From an uncultured Clostridia bacterium (GTDB taxonomy: Bacteria > Bacillota > Clostridia > Christensenellales > Borkfalkiaceae), in NCBI GenBank assembly GCA_944363395.1, contig CALVUC010000008.1, positions 1-56,169 on the forward strand: DNA of 56,169 nt. Direction: 5' to 3'. Positions 45,169-54,283 of the stretch are shown here, in pieces. The notes below the pieces were generated by a model that was not told the DNA's origin, did no database searches, and saw only the letters and a list, made by a program, of their open reading frames with translations. Each line of letters begins with the position of its first letter. Within the stretch, counting starts at the first letter, position 1. Position numbers and translations under genes: made by a program.

Positions 45169-45737
45169 AGCCTGCCGATCGTCTTGATGACGCGCGCAGG
45201 CACGCCGCCCACGACGGTATTTGCCGGCACGTCCTTGGTCACGACCGCGCCTGCGGCGACGACGGCGTTGTCGCCGATCGTGACGCCCTTCAGGATGGTC
45301 GCGTGCGCGCCGATCCAGACATTTTTGCCCACGCGGATGGGCGCGGGAAACATTCCGCCGCGGCGCGCGGGGTCGAGATCGTGATCGAGCGTCGCAAACA
45401 CGACCTGATGCCCGACGAGCACGCCGTCACCGAGCACGATGCCGCCCTGATCCTGAAAACAGCAGCCCGAATTGATGAATACGTTCCTGCCGACCGTGAT
45501 GTTCCTGCCGAAGTCCGAATAGACGGGCGGGAAGAGGGAAAAGCTCTCGTCGACCGCCTGTCCCGTCAGCTCGGAAAAGAGCGCGCGCAGTTCTTCGGGC
45601 GTGTGATAACCGCTGTTGATCTCCGCCGTGACGCGCTGCGCCTGCGCCGCCATGCGGTGCATGAAGGCGCGCACTTCCCCGTCGCCGCCGATATATTCCC
45701 CGCGCGCCGTCCTTTGTTTGTATTCTTCGATATCCAT
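45165..45737 (-). CDS. Maltose/galactoside O-acetyltransferase-like protein
   Basis: 190 aa left-handed beta-helix (hexapeptide repeat) acetyltransferase. The N-terminal helical part ([20 protein letters not shown]) is followed by [20 protein letters not shown], catalytic histidine in [12 protein letters not shown], and [20 protein letters not shown] then [20 protein letters not shown]. This matches the Maa/LacA/NodL family acetylating sugars. Converges with the unknown gene at 44290-45168; their stop codons overlap. Confidence 0.9.
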   Translation of the reverse strand: MDIEEYKQRTARGEYIGGDGEVRAFMHRMAAQAQRVTAEINSGYHTPEELRALFSELTGQAVDESFSLFPPVYSDFGRNITVGRNVFINSGCCFQDQGGIVLGDGVLVGHQVVFATLDHDLDPARRGGMFPAPIRVGKNVWIGAHATILKGVTIGDNAVVAAGAVVTKDVPANTVVGGVPARVIKTIGRL

Positions 45738-45833
45738 AGCATTTCTCCTTTTTATCATATTGTATCCGCGGACGGGCGCGTTGTCAAATTCCTTTCCCGC
45801 GCGAAAAAATTTTTATAAAAATTCCGAAAAGAG

Positions 45834-45890
45834 TTGACAGCGCGGGGAAAGCGCGTTATATTTGGAATGAACATTTGAAAAAGCGTTCAA
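45834..45890 (+). promoter_or_regulatory. Promoter and ArsR-type operator
   Basis: TTGACA (45834-45839), 17-nt spacer, TATATT (45857-45862). Just past the start point is TTGAA-n6-TTCAA (45875-45890), the 12-2-12 type repeat bound by SmtB/CzrA repressors. Confidence 0.7.
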
Positions 45891-45908
45891 TCATAAGGAG
45901 GTTTGAAA

Positions 45909-46235
45909 ATGCCCGTCCCCTTCTCCGCCGACGCCGTGCGCGGCGCGCTCCCGAGCGACGACGCGCTCTATGACCTTGCCGCCCTCTTCAAAATGTTCGG
46001 CGACCCGACGCGGGCGAAGATCCTGAGCTGCCTGCAAGTGCGCGATCTGTACGTCGGCGAGATCGCCGAGATCGTGGGGATGAGCGATTCCGCGATCTCC
46101 CATCAGCTCCGCATCCTGCGCGGCGCCAAGCTCGTAAAGGGCAAAAAGGAGGGCAAGGAAGTGAAATATTCCCTGGACGACGACCACGTCACCAAGATCC
46201 TCGAATGCGGGCTCGCGCACGTCAACGAGCGCTGA
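45909..46235 (+). CDS. ArsR/SmtB-family metal-sensing repressor, zinc type
   Basis: 108 aa winged-helix repressor. HTH: VGEIAEIVGMSDSAISHQLR (about 51-70). The C-terminal helix DDDHVTKILECGLAHVNE has D, H, H and E at the exact spacing of the alpha-5 zinc site of SmtB/CzrA (D-x-H, +11 H, +3 E), so zinc (or Co/Ni) sensing is likely. The alpha-3 cysteines of CadC/ArsR are not all present. AAGGAGG lies six bases before the ATG. No efflux pump gene is downstream; it is followed by a terminator, so it regulates itself and distant genes. Confidence 0.9.
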   Translation: MPVPFSADAVRGALPSDDALYDLAALFKMFGDPTRAKILSCLQVRDLYVGEIAEIVGMSDSAISHQLRILRGAKLVKGKKEGKEVKYSLDDDHVTKILECGLAHVNER

Positions 46236-46256
46236 CCCCGCCATCCCCGAATACAT

Positions 46257-46290
46257 AAGGACGGAACGCCCGCGCGCTCCGTCCTTTTTG
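46257..46290 (+). terminator. Terminator of the ArsR gene
   Basis: AAGGACGGA (46257-46265) pairs with TCCGTCCTT (46278-46286), followed by TTTG. Confidence 0.75.
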
Positions 46291-46337
46291 ATGAAAAACC
46301 CTAAACGCGATCGCCCCATCCCCTTTATGCCTTCCCG

Positions 46338-47324
46338 TCAAACCTTAAAGTATCTTTGGCTGCGGCTCGTCGGGGTGTCGGGATCGGTCATGGCGATAAG
46401 CCCTGCTTCCAATGCGGGCTGCAAATAATTCTTGCGGAACGTCACCCGCGATTTTAAGCCAAGTTTTTCCATCAACTCCACCGCGGACATGGGATAAGTT
46501 TCGATGACGGACATCAGCGCCCCGATCTGATTGCTGATATGGCTCTGATGGTTGCGCGTATCCCTTGCAAGTTCGGCGACCGCCTTTTTGATGATGCCGA
46601 GCATAAACAAAATAAAGCGGTTGGATTTCCCTTCCGCCGTCGAACGTCCGATCGCACGGTAATACTCTTCCTGATGATCTTTGATAATGCTTTCAATAGG
46701 GATCCACTCAAATATCGGCTTCCAGCTTGCAAGCAGTGCCGTCTGCCAAAGTCTGCCCGTTCTGCCGTTTCCGTCCATAAACGGATGAATGAACTCAAAT
46801 TCGTAGTGGAAGATACTCGAACGAATGAGCATCTGCGTCCTGCTTGCTTTCAGCCAATCGAACAACTGTTCCATCAACCCTTTCACCATATCGTGCGGCG
46901 GCGCGACGTGAATGACCTTTCCCTGTTCATTGATGACGCCGACGGAGCCTGTACGCAGTTCGCCCGCGCATTCGACAAGCCCGTTCATCATCACGCCGTG
47001 CGCCTTCTTCAAATCGTCCGGAGAAAACGGATCGAGATCGGGCAGCATTTGATAGACGGCGAAAGCATTTTTGACGGCAATGATATCGTCCTGCGGGCCC
47101 AAAACACGTTTCCCGTTCAGAACGTCCGTCACCTGCTCCAAAGAGAGCGTGTTGTTTTCAATGGCAAGCGACGATTGAACGGACTTGATACGGTTCACCC
47201 TGCGCAGACGCGGCAGTCTTTCCAAATCGTTTACGTTGCTGAGTTTTCCCAGCTCTTCCGTGATCTCCGACGTCAATTCCAGCATCTCTTCGGTGATATC
47301 GTAGGGCGGAACATATTTCTCCAT
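46338..47324 (-). CDS. Fic-domain protein with N-terminal inhibitory helix
   Basis: 328 aa. The Fic motif HPFMDGNGRTGRLW (about 196-209) is complete, so AMP (or other nucleotide) transfer to proteins is expected. The inhibitory motif SLAIEN (about 50-55, S-x-x-x-E-N) makes it a class II, self-restrained Fic. A winged-helix-like C-terminus (about 270-328, PMSAVELMEKLGLKSRVTFR) may bind DNA. Start at 47324; the frame continues 19 codons upstream into the promoter. No separate antitoxin gene is adjacent. Confidence 0.92.
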   Translation of the reverse strand: MEKYVPPYDITEEMLELTSEITEELGKLSNVNDLERLPRLRRVNRIKSVQSSLAIENNTLSLEQVTDVLNGKRVLGPQDDIIAVKNAFAVYQMLPDLDPFSPDDLKKAHGVMMNGLVECAGELRTGSVGVINEQGKVIHVAPPHDMVKGLMEQLFDWLKASRTQMLIRSSIFHYEFEFIHPFMDGNGRTGRLWQTALLASWKPIFEWIPIESIIKDHQEEYYRAIGRSTAEGKSNRFILFMLGIIKKAVAELARDTRNHQSHISNQIGALMSVIETYPMSAVELMEKLGLKSRVTFRKNYLQPALEAGLIAMTDPDTPTSRSQRYFKV

Positions 47325-47352
47325 AAACGGCCTCAAAATCTTACTTGCAGTT

Positions 47353-47381
47353 ATTATAGCAAAGATTTTCCGTTCCGTCAA
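47353..47381 (-). promoter_or_regulatory. Promoter of the Fic gene
   Basis: Minus strand TTGACG (47381-47376), 17-nt spacer, TATAAT (47358-47353). Confidence 0.75.
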
Positions 47382-47416
47382 TACTTATATGTTTTCTTAA
47401 TTGTTTTGATATATAA

Positions 47417-48283
47417 AAATATATCCCGCGCCACGGCGCATTTGGTGCATCCTGCGCGGCGTGCGAGACGGACGGCTCCTGCGAGATGGTCGTGTACTGC
47501 GCGGTGTGCGGCGAGGAACTCAGCCGCGAGACGGTCACGATCCCCATGACCTCGCACACAGGCGGAACGGCGACCTGCCTGGAAAAGGCGATCTGCGAAA
47601 TATGCGGTCATCCTTACGGCGAGTTGGCGCCCCATACCCCCGGCACAGAATATGGTGCCGACGAAACAAATCATTGGCGTACCTGTTCGATTTGCGGAAT
47701 CAAAATAGATAATACCATTGGCGCACATGATTTTGACGGCGCACAGAACTGCAGCGTCTGCAACGTCACAAACTTTGACTATTTCACGCTGACAAAGCTG
47801 GATGACGGCAGTTATGCGATCGGTCTGAATTATGCGCACGATCTTCCCGTCGGAGCGATCACGCTTCCAAGCTCCTTCCGGGGCGCACCGATCACAAAGA
47901 TCTCCAACGGGGGATTTGCAGGACTTTACGCCATCATGCCGGGCAAAGAATGGACGATCACCGAGATCCATATTTCGGAAGGGATCACAACGATCGCAGA
48001 TATGGCATTTGCAGGCACAGCGGATACTGCGATCTATATTCCCGAGAGCGTGACCCTTATCGACTATCAGGCGTTTGCGAATATGACCGGCTCCGTCATT
48101 TTTGCAGATCTCGTCGGCTGGTCGGTGCAGGAGTGCGAAATGCACGCAGGTCCCGATACAGGCGGAAACATCGTCATCCCCATCGGGGAGCACATTCCTT
48201 TGCAGGACCTCTCGGCAGAGAACGTTTTTACCTATATATCCAATACATATGCGAACTATCGCTGGACCAAACAGACCGACTGA
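47417..48283 (+). pseudogene. 3' remnant of a surface repeat protein
   Basis: An open frame of 288 codons without an ATG before 47486. It starts with cysteine-rich modules (CAACETDGSCEMVVYCAVCG, CLEKAICEICGHPYGEL) of the kind repeated in large Clostridia surface proteins. It continues with BspA-like leucine-rich segments (ISEGITTIADMAFAGTADTA, IYIPESVTLIDYQAFANMTG). The in-frame stop at 47414 and the Fic promoter lie directly upstream, so no signal peptide or start is left. It is most likely the tail of a much larger protein. A strong terminator follows. Confidence 0.6.
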
Positions 48284-48376
48284 TGAGAGCTGACGTTTGA
48301 AAACACATTCCCCGGCGGAAACCGACATTTTGTCTTTCCCGTCGCTCTTTGAAAAGAGCGCTTCTCCTTTGAAACG

Positions 48377-48408
48377 GGGCGCGCGGCAGCAGCCGCGCGC
48401 CCTTTTTT
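48377..48408 (+). terminator. Terminator after the surface-protein remnant
   Basis: GGGCGCGCGGC (48377-48387) pairs with GCCGCGCGCCC (48392-48402), then TTTTTT. Confidence 0.85.
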
Positions 48409-48412
48409 GCGC

Positions 48413-48437
48413 AAAAAAAACGGCGCGTATGCGCCGC
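48413..48437 (-). terminator. Terminator of the cpsB/kinase operon
   Basis: CGGCGC-GTAT-GCGCCG is followed on the minus strand by TTTTTTTT (48420-48413). Confidence 0.75.
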
Positions 48438-48443
48438 CCGCGA

Positions 48444-49118
48444 TCACAACAGGATATCCGCGCCCGCTTCGCTGCCGAAGAGCGCCGCTTCCTGCGCGGG
48501 GAACTTTGCCCTGACGTACTTTTTTGCCGCCGCGAAATCTGCCGTCCGCACCACGGGATCATGACAGTCGGACGCGATATAGGAGACGAGCCCTTCCTTC
48601 AGGAGAAAGCGCAGCAAGCCCCTCTGCCACCTGCGCGTGAAGGCGCGGGCGTTGACCTGCAGCTTCCCGCCGTTTTCGCACACGGCGGCATAGCCGCGCC
48701 GGTCGAGATAAAAGTACCGCTCGGCGTGCGCCACGACGGGGATATATCCCGCCACGGAGAGTTCGTACACCGCGTCCGGGATATTTTCCGTCTCGAAACG
48801 GTCGGAAAACTCCACGAGGACGTGCCTGCCACCCCCCATCGTGAGCAGGTCTCCGCGCCCGAGCGCCGCCGTCATGCCGCGGAAATAGTAGATCTCCGCG
48901 CCGAGGTGCAGCCGCACGCCGCATCCCGCCGCCTCGCACAGCGCGGCAAACCGCTCGCGCAGCAGCGCGGGACGCAGCAGTTCCGCCCCCTGATGGGGCG
49001 TGCAGACGACGTCCGTGACCCCCTCTTCCGCCTCGCGGCGCACGAGATCGAGCGCCTGCCCGAGCGTCTTGGCGCCGTCGTCCACGCCGAAGAGGATATG
49101 GGTGTGGACGTCCGTCAT
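48444..49118 (-). CDS. CpsB/YwqE-type tyrosine-protein phosphatase
   Basis: 224 aa PHP-fold, metal-dependent phosphatase. TDVHTHILFGVDDGAKTLGQ carries the first metal histidines, VCTPHQGAE the next, VVAHAERY and YIASDCHDP the last. It dephosphorylates BY-kinases of capsule systems. The start overlaps the kinase stop (ATGA). A larger frame upstream in the same register is a shadow of the kinase gene. No glycosyltransferase or polymerase gene follows. Confidence 0.9.
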   Translation of the reverse strand: MTDVHTHILFGVDDGAKTLGQALDLVRREAEEGVTDVVCTPHQGAELLRPALLRERFAALCEAAGCGVRLHLGAEIYYFRGMTAALGRGDLLTMGGGRHVLVEFSDRFETENIPDAVYELSVAGYIPVVAHAERYFYLDRRGYAAVCENGGKLQVNARAFTRRWQRGLLRFLLKEGLVSYIASDCHDPVVRTADFAAAKKYVRAKFPAQEAALFGSEAGADILL

Positions 49119-50575
49119 CCGCGCCCGTCCCCGCCGTCCGTATGCGTGCGGCGCTCCTTTTCGGAATGGCTGCCGTAATAGCCGTGATAGCCGTAGTAAT
49201 AGTAGCGGGACTCGGTATCGTGCTTGTCCGCAGACGCCTTGGTGACGTTGATGCCGACGATCTCGGCGCTGACCGCGTGCAGCGTGGAGAGTGCAAGCGC
49301 CGCCTGCCGCTTGGTCGTATCGCGCAGCGAGAGGTTGAAGAGCACGCCGTCGCACACCTTGCTGATGGCGCAGGCGTCCGAGCAGGCGAGAAGGGGCGGC
49401 GTATCGATGAGGATATAGTCGTATTCTGCGCGCAGCAGCTCGAGAAGCTGCCGGAAACGCTGCGATTCGATGATGACGAGCGGATTGAGGACGCTCCTGC
49501 CCGCCGTGATGACGTCGACGTTTTCCGTCGTGTGCTTGACGATGGCGGCGCGCCCCGCCGTCCCCGCGACGTAATCGACGATGCCCTGTTCCTTGGAGAT
49601 CTTGAACAGCTTGTGTACCGAGGACTTCCTCAGGTCCATGTCGATGAGCAGCACGCGCTGGGCGTTGTAGGCGAGCGAGCAGGCGAAGTTTGCGACGATG
49701 GTCGTCTTGAGTTCGCACTCCTTGGAGGACGTGACCATGATGACCTTGTAGGGATCGTCGACGTTCGCATACTTGATGTTCGTGAAGAGCATATTGTACG
49801 GCTCGTAGTTGCGCAGCCCCGCGGGAAGCAGCGACGCGTGCGGGCGCACCTTGCCTTTGGCGCGGCGGTTCCCGTCCGAGAGCTTGTCGTCGATGAAGTA
49901 GCCGAGCACCTTTTCGCCCAGCCCGTTCTCGACGTCCCGCTTGTTGCGGAACTTCGCCGAACAAAATTCGATAAGGAACACCGTGACGCAGCCGACGATC
50001 AGCCCGCCCAGCAGGGAAATGATGAGATAGAGCGCCTTGTTGGGGGAGGAATACTCGCCCGGCTTGGCGTTGGAAGTCTGCGTGAGCTTGGCTTTGAGGT
50101 CGACGAAGCCCTCCTGCTCCATCGTCTGGACGAGCTGCTCCGCGAGGGCGTCGGCAAGCTGCATGGAGAGCGTGCTGTCGCCGCACTCCACCGAGATGAT
50201 GATGATAAAACTCTCGTCGTCGCTCGAGACGGCGATCATGTCCGAGAGCGCTTTGGGCGAGAGGTCGAACCGGTCGGCGACGGGATCGAGCACGACGTCC
50301 TCCTGCACGAGGCGGGCGACGGTGTTGACGACCTTCAGGGAATTGTTGTAATCGACAAATTCGCCCGTCGAGGGCGCGGACTGCTGCGTGACCGCGACGA
50401 GCACCATCGAGCTGGAGCGGTACTGCGGTTTGGCGATCGCATAGGTATAGACGATCCCCACGAGAAACACCGCCGCGGTGATAACGGCGATGAGGATCTT
50501 GTTCTTCCAGAGCGTATGCAGAAGGTCCCCCAGACGGATGGTCTCTTCCTGTTGTACCTGCTCCTCTTCTGCCAT
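49115..50575 (-). CDS. Fused CpsC-CpsD-type tyrosine kinase with degenerate P-loop
   Basis: 486 aa. The N-terminal Wzz-like domain has two membrane helices (LIAVITAAVFLVGIVYTYAI and LYLIISLLGGLIVGCVTVFL) around an extracellular part. The cytoplasmic BY-kinase domain follows (about 255-465). Its Walker A site should read like PGEGKST but is KECELKTT: both glycines are gone, the lysine stays. Walker A' is VLLIDMDLRKSS and Walker B YDYILIDTPPLL. The C-terminal tyrosine cluster YYYYGYHGYYG is present. It may be a weak kinase or a scaffold. AGGAG-type site near the ATG; own promoter. Confidence 0.88.
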   Translation of the reverse strand: MAEEEQVQQEETIRLGDLLHTLWKNKILIAVITAAVFLVGIVYTYAIAKPQYRSSSMVLVAVTQQSAPSTGEFVDYNNSLKVVNTVARLVQEDVVLDPVADRFDLSPKALSDMIAVSSDDESFIIIISVECGDSTLSMQLADALAEQLVQTMEQEGFVDLKAKLTQTSNAKPGEYSSPNKALYLIISLLGGLIVGCVTVFLIEFCSAKFRNKRDVENGLGEKVLGYFIDDKLSDGNRRAKGKVRPHASLLPAGLRNYEPYNMLFTNIKYANVDDPYKVIMVTSSKECELKTTIVANFACSLAYNAQRVLLIDMDLRKSSVHKLFKISKEQGIVDYVAGTAGRAAIVKHTTENVDVITAGRSVLNPLVIIESQRFRQLLELLRAEYDYILIDTPPLLACSDACAISKVCDGVLFNLSLRDTTKRQAALALSTLHAVSAEIVGINVTKASADKHDTESRYYYYGYHGYYGSHSEKERRTHTDGGDGRG

Positions 50576-50620
50576 GAAATCCTCCGTGCGCCGCCCCGAA
50601 GCGCGGCGTCATGCACCGCT

Positions 50621-50649
50621 ATTATACCCGAACGCCACGCGCTTGTCAA
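50621..50649 (-). promoter_or_regulatory. Promoter of the kinase/cpsB operon
   Basis: Minus strand TTGACA (50649-50644), 17-nt spacer, TATAAT (50626-50621): a consensus match. Confidence 0.85.
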
Positions 50650-50719
50650 CCCGTGCGCGCGGACAAACGCCCTTTTTCCCCGCCGCGGCGCGTTTTCGTG
50701 CCGCGGCGGCGCGCGGCGC

Positions 50720-50748
50720 TTGACAGCGGCGCGCGGCTGCGGTACAAT
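50720..50748 (+). promoter_or_regulatory. Promoter giving a near-leaderless transcript
   Basis: TTGACA (50720-50725), 17-nt spacer, TACAAT (50743-50748). The ATG is only ten bases after the -10 box and has no Shine-Dalgarno. Confidence 0.75.
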
Positions 50749-50757
50749 ATCCTTGCT

Positions 50758-51270
50758 ATGCACGATCGTTCTTTCCGGCGCGCACGCCGCCTCGCGGCGG
50801 CGGGCTGCGCAGTCACCCTCATCGTCCTGACGGCGGTCTTTCTCTTCTCCGCACAGACGGGAGAGGCGTCCTTTCAGATGAGCGACAAGATCGGCGAGAT
50901 CATCTTGGATTTTGCCGGCATCCAAGTCCCGCCCGACAAGACGCCCTCCGAAGTGCCGCTCTTCTTCGCCTTCACCGTGCGCAACTGCGCGCACCTGTTC
51001 CTCTATTTCCTTCTGGGGGTTGCCGTCTCCTGCCTGTTTTTGCCCCTCGCGCCGCGCAAGCCGCACGCGCTCCTGCGCGCCGTCCTTCTCGCCGCCGCCC
51101 TCTGCCTCGTCTGCGCCCTTCTCGACGAACTGCACCAGGGCTTCACGGGCGGGCGCACCCCCTCCCTGCGCGACGCCGCGATCGACGCCTGCGGTTTCCT
51201 CCCCGCCGTCCTGATGTGCGGCGGCGTCATGTACCGCCTGCGGCAGAACACGCGCCGGTTCCTGCAATAA
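50758..51270 (+). CDS. VanZ-family membrane protein, probably leaderless
   Basis: 170 aa, four membrane helices. The VanZ pattern is clear: VFLFSAQTGEAS near the first helix, NCAHLFLYFLLGVAVSCLFL, and LDELHQGFTGGRTPSLRD after the third helix. VanZ proteins give low-level teicoplanin resistance in some hosts, but most housekeeping copies have unknown roles. No van genes are near. Predicted to start within about 0-3 bases of its mRNA 5' end. Confidence 0.88.
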   Translation: MHDRSFRRARRLAAAGCAVTLIVLTAVFLFSAQTGEASFQMSDKIGEIILDFAGIQVPPDKTPSEVPLFFAFTVRNCAHLFLYFLLGVAVSCLFLPLAPRKPHALLRAVLLAAALCLVCALLDELHQGFTGGRTPSLRDAAIDACGFLPAVLMCGGVMYRLRQNTRRFLQ

Positions 51271-51306
51271 AAAATACGGACGCCCCGCGGCGTCCGCATT
51301 TTTTTA
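51271..51306. terminator. Bidirectional terminator
   Basis: ATACGGACGCC (51274-51284) pairs with GGCGTCCGCAT (51289-51299, one mismatch), flanked by A and T runs, between the VanZ and P-ATPase stops. Confidence 0.75.
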
Positions 51307-54003
51307 CTTGTGATGGCGCACGAGATCGAGCGCCTTTGCGATCTCCATGACGACGAGGGGAACGACGGACAGCCCCACGCCGATGAGATACATCTCCCAG
51401 GGCAGGTACTCGCTGCCGAAGCCGAATACCGTCATGACGCCCGGCGTGAACATGACAAAGGCGATAAGCGCGAAGGCGATGAGCGTGACGATGTTCAAAA
51501 ACCTGTTGGTGAACGGCCCCACTTTGAAGAGGGAATGTCCCGAACGCATGTTGTAGGCGTGGAGCGTCTGCGAGAGCGCGAGCACGAAGAAGGTCGCGGC
51601 GCTCAGCTTTGCTGCATTCGCCTGCGCGAGAACCTCACCGACCTCGCGCGGATCGGGATTCCAACCAAACCCGAAGCGACCGATGCAATAGCTTGCGATC
51701 GCAAGCCCCGCAAACATACAGCCCTGCAAAACGATCTGGATGCCGTAGCCGTGTGCAAAGATGCTCTCATCCTTGCGGCGCGGCTTTTGCTCCATGACGT
51801 CGGGCTCGAGCTTTTCCATTCCCAGCGCGATGGCGGGCAGCGAGTCGCCGATCAGGTTGATCCAGAGAAGCTGGATGGAGATGAAGGGCGAGATCTGCCA
51901 GATGCACATACAGAGGAACACGACGATGACTTCGGAGATGTTGGTCCCCAGCAGGAAGCCGACCACCTTTTTGATATTGGAATAGATGCCCCTGCCTTCC
52001 TTGACCGCGTCGACGATGGTCGCGAAGTTGTCGTCCGTGAGCGTCATGTCGGCGGCGCCCTTGGCGACGTCCGTACCCGTGATGCCCATCGCGCAGCCGA
52101 TGTCGGCAGCCTTCAGTGCGGGCGCGTCGTTGACGCCGTCGCCCGTCATGGAGACGACCTGCCCCTTCTTCTGCCATGCCTTGACGATGCGGATCTTGTT
52201 CTCGGGCGAGACGCGCGCATAGACGGAGATGTTCCCCACCTCTTTGTCCAGTTCCTCGTCGCTCATGGCGTCGAGCTGCGCGCCCGTGATCGCCCTGTCG
52301 CCCTCCGTGAGGATGCCCAGCTCGCGGGCGATGGCGGACGCCGTCGTGACGTGGTCGCCCGTGATCATGACGGGCTTGATGCCCGCCCTGCGGCACACTT
52401 CGACCGCCGCCTTCGCCTCGGGACGGGGCGGGTCGATCATGCCGACGAGTCCCAGGAAGGTGAGACCGCTCTCCAGCTCCTCGCTCGTGGGCTCCGCGGA
52501 GACGTTTTCCACATATTTATAGCCGACCGCAAGCACGCGCAGGGCGTCGGCGCTCATCTCCTCGACGGCGGCGCGCGCCGCGTCGAGATCGCCCGCCACG
52601 CAGCGGGAAGCCATCACGTCGAAGGCGCCCTTGACGATGACGAGAAGCCTGCCGTCCACGCTGTTGACCGAGGTCATGAGCTTTCTGTCCGAGTCGAAGG
52701 GGATGCCCGCGACACGGGGATACTTTTCGTTGAGCGCCTCCTTGGGATCGCCCGCCCGGTATGCCGCGAGCACGATCGCCGTCTCGGTCGGGTCGCCCAG
52801 ATGCACCTCTTTGCCGTCCTCGAACGCCACGGAGCCGTCGCAGCAGAGCGTCCCCCACGCGAGCAGCTTCCTCACGTTTTCGTCTGCGGAAGCGGGATCG
52901 AACGCGCAGACCTTGCCGCCGTCGACGTACGTCTTGACGAGGGTCATGCGGTTCTGCGTGAGCGTACCCGTCTTATCCGAGCAGATGACGGAAGCCGAGC
53001 CCAGCGTCTCGACGGCGGGCAGGCGCTTGATGATGGCGTTCTTCCTGACCATACGCGTCACGCCGATGGAGAGGACGATGGTGACGACCGCGGGCAGACC
53101 CTCGGGGATCGCCGAGACGGCGAGCGAGACCGCCGTCATGAACAGCTCGATCCAGTGGTCGATCCCGCTGTTGTTGGGCATACACGCGCCGATGATGAAG
53201 ATGACCGCGCACGCCGCGAGGGCGACGATGCCGAGGTACTTTCCGAGTTGGGCGAGCTTCTCCTGCAGGGGAGTGCGCGTCTCCTTCTCGCCGGCGAGAA
53301 GCCCCGCGATCTTGCCCATCTCCGTCTTCATGCCCGTTCCCGTGACGACCGCCGTCGCCGTGCCGTAGGTGACGGAACAGCCCGTAAAGACCATGTTGTC
53401 CCTGTCGCCGATGGCGGCGTTCTCCGCGACTTCGGCAAGGGCGTCCTTTTCCGACGGCACGCTCTCGCCCGTCAGCGCGGACTCCTCCGACTTCAGGTTG
53501 GAACTCCTGAGAAGGCGGGCGTCGGCGGGAACGAAGTCGCCCGCTTCGAGGATGATGATGTCGCCCGGGACGAGCTCGGACGCCTGCACGAACTGCTCCT
53601 TGCCGTCACGGATGACGCGCGCGTGCGGCGCGGACATATTTTTGAGCGCTTCGAGCGCCTTTTCCGCTTTGCTCTCCTGCACCAGTCCCATGACGGCGTT
53701 GAGGACGACGATAAAGACGATGAGCGCGGGCTCGACAAACTCGATGGGATTCTCCTTCCCCTCGACCACCTGATAGCAGATGACGCCGAAGGAGACGCAC
53801 GCCGCGATCAGGAGGATGATGATCATCACGTCCTTGAATTGTTCAAAAAAGCGGACGATGAGGGGCTTTTTCTTCCTTTCGTCCAGTTTGTTCTCGCCGT
53901 ACTGCGCCCTGCGTGCGGCGACCTGTTCTGCCGTAAGCCCGTGCTGCGCGTCCGTTTCCAGTTCGGCGAGCACTTCGCCTGCGGGCCTGTCGTGATAAGC
54001 CAA
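51304..54003 (-). CDS. Ca2+-transporting P-type ATPase (P2A-like)
   Basis: 899 aa. Phosphorylation site CSDKTGTLTQN (about 344-354), TGES actuator motif (ALTGESVPSEKD), TGDGVNDAPALKAAD hinge. Transport sites match calcium pumps: SAIPEGLPAVVTI in helix 4 and NLIGDSLPAIALG in helix 6. Ten membrane helices, N-terminal cation-ATPase domain and C-terminal domain complete. It expels Ca2+ or Mn2+ from the cytoplasm. The start at 54003 has an upstream GGAG. Monocistronic. Confidence 0.95.
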   Translation of the reverse strand: MAYHDRPAGEVLAELETDAQHGLTAEQVAARRAQYGENKLDERKKKPLIVRFFEQFKDVMIIILLIAACVSFGVICYQVVEGKENPIEFVEPALIVFIVVLNAVMGLVQESKAEKALEALKNMSAPHARVIRDGKEQFVQASELVPGDIIILEAGDFVPADARLLRSSNLKSEESALTGESVPSEKDALAEVAENAAIGDRDNMVFTGCSVTYGTATAVVTGTGMKTEMGKIAGLLAGEKETRTPLQEKLAQLGKYLGIVALAACAVIFIIGACMPNNSGIDHWIELFMTAVSLAVSAIPEGLPAVVTIVLSIGVTRMVRKNAIIKRLPAVETLGSASVICSDKTGTLTQNRMTLVKTYVDGGKVCAFDPASADENVRKLLAWGTLCCDGSVAFEDGKEVHLGDPTETAIVLAAYRAGDPKEALNEKYPRVAGIPFDSDRKLMTSVNSVDGRLLVIVKGAFDVMASRCVAGDLDAARAAVEEMSADALRVLAVGYKYVENVSAEPTSEELESGLTFLGLVGMIDPPRPEAKAAVEVCRRAGIKPVMITGDHVTTASAIARELGILTEGDRAITGAQLDAMSDEELDKEVGNISVYARVSPENKIRIVKAWQKKGQVVSMTGDGVNDAPALKAADIGCAMGITGTDVAKGAADMTLTDDNFATIVDAVKEGRGIYSNIKKVVGFLLGTNISEVIVVFLCMCIWQISPFISIQLLWINLIGDSLPAIALGMEKLEPDVMEQKPRRKDESIFAHGYGIQIVLQGCMFAGLAIASYCIGRFGFGWNPDPREVGEVLAQANAAKLSAATFFVLALSQTLHAYNMRSGHSLFKVGPFTNRFLNIVTLIAFALIAFVMFTPGVMTVFGFGSEYLPWEMYLIGVGLSVVPLVVMEIAKALDLVRHHK

Positions 54004-54104
54004 TCTCCGTTCCTCCGTAAAATGAATTACTATTTAGTTTGTGCCGCAGCGCGCGGCATATCCCCTCTCCCGCGCCGCCGACGGCGCGGAAAAAAAGCCG
54101 AGAA

Positions 54105-54145
54105 AGTAAAAAAACGGTCTGCGGAACTTCTCCCGCGAACCGTTT
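54105..54145 (-). terminator. Terminator of the tRNA cluster
   Basis: ACGGTTCGCGG pairs imperfectly with CCGCAGACCGT on the minus strand, followed by TTTTTTTAC, directly after tRNA-Cys. Confidence 0.7.
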
Positions 54146-54146
54146 C

Positions 54147-54221
54147 TGGAGGCGCCACCCGGATTCGGACCGGGGAATCAGGGTTTTGCAGACCCTTGCC
54201 TTACCTCTTGGCTATGGCGCC
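54147..54221 (-). tRNA. tRNA-Cys (GCA)
   Basis: Minus strand GGCGCCATAGCC...; anticodon loop CTGCAAA gives GCA. CCA encoded. 75 nt. Confidence 0.96.
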
Positions 54222-54283
54222 AAACCTGCCCCGGAAACCGTTCGATGGGGGCAAAAAAATAAAAACAGCGCGGAAATCGTGTT

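Noticed and set aside
50758..51270. Glycopeptide resistance locus
   Set aside because: VanZ-like proteins are widespread outside resistance operons, and no vanA/H/X or regulator genes are near.
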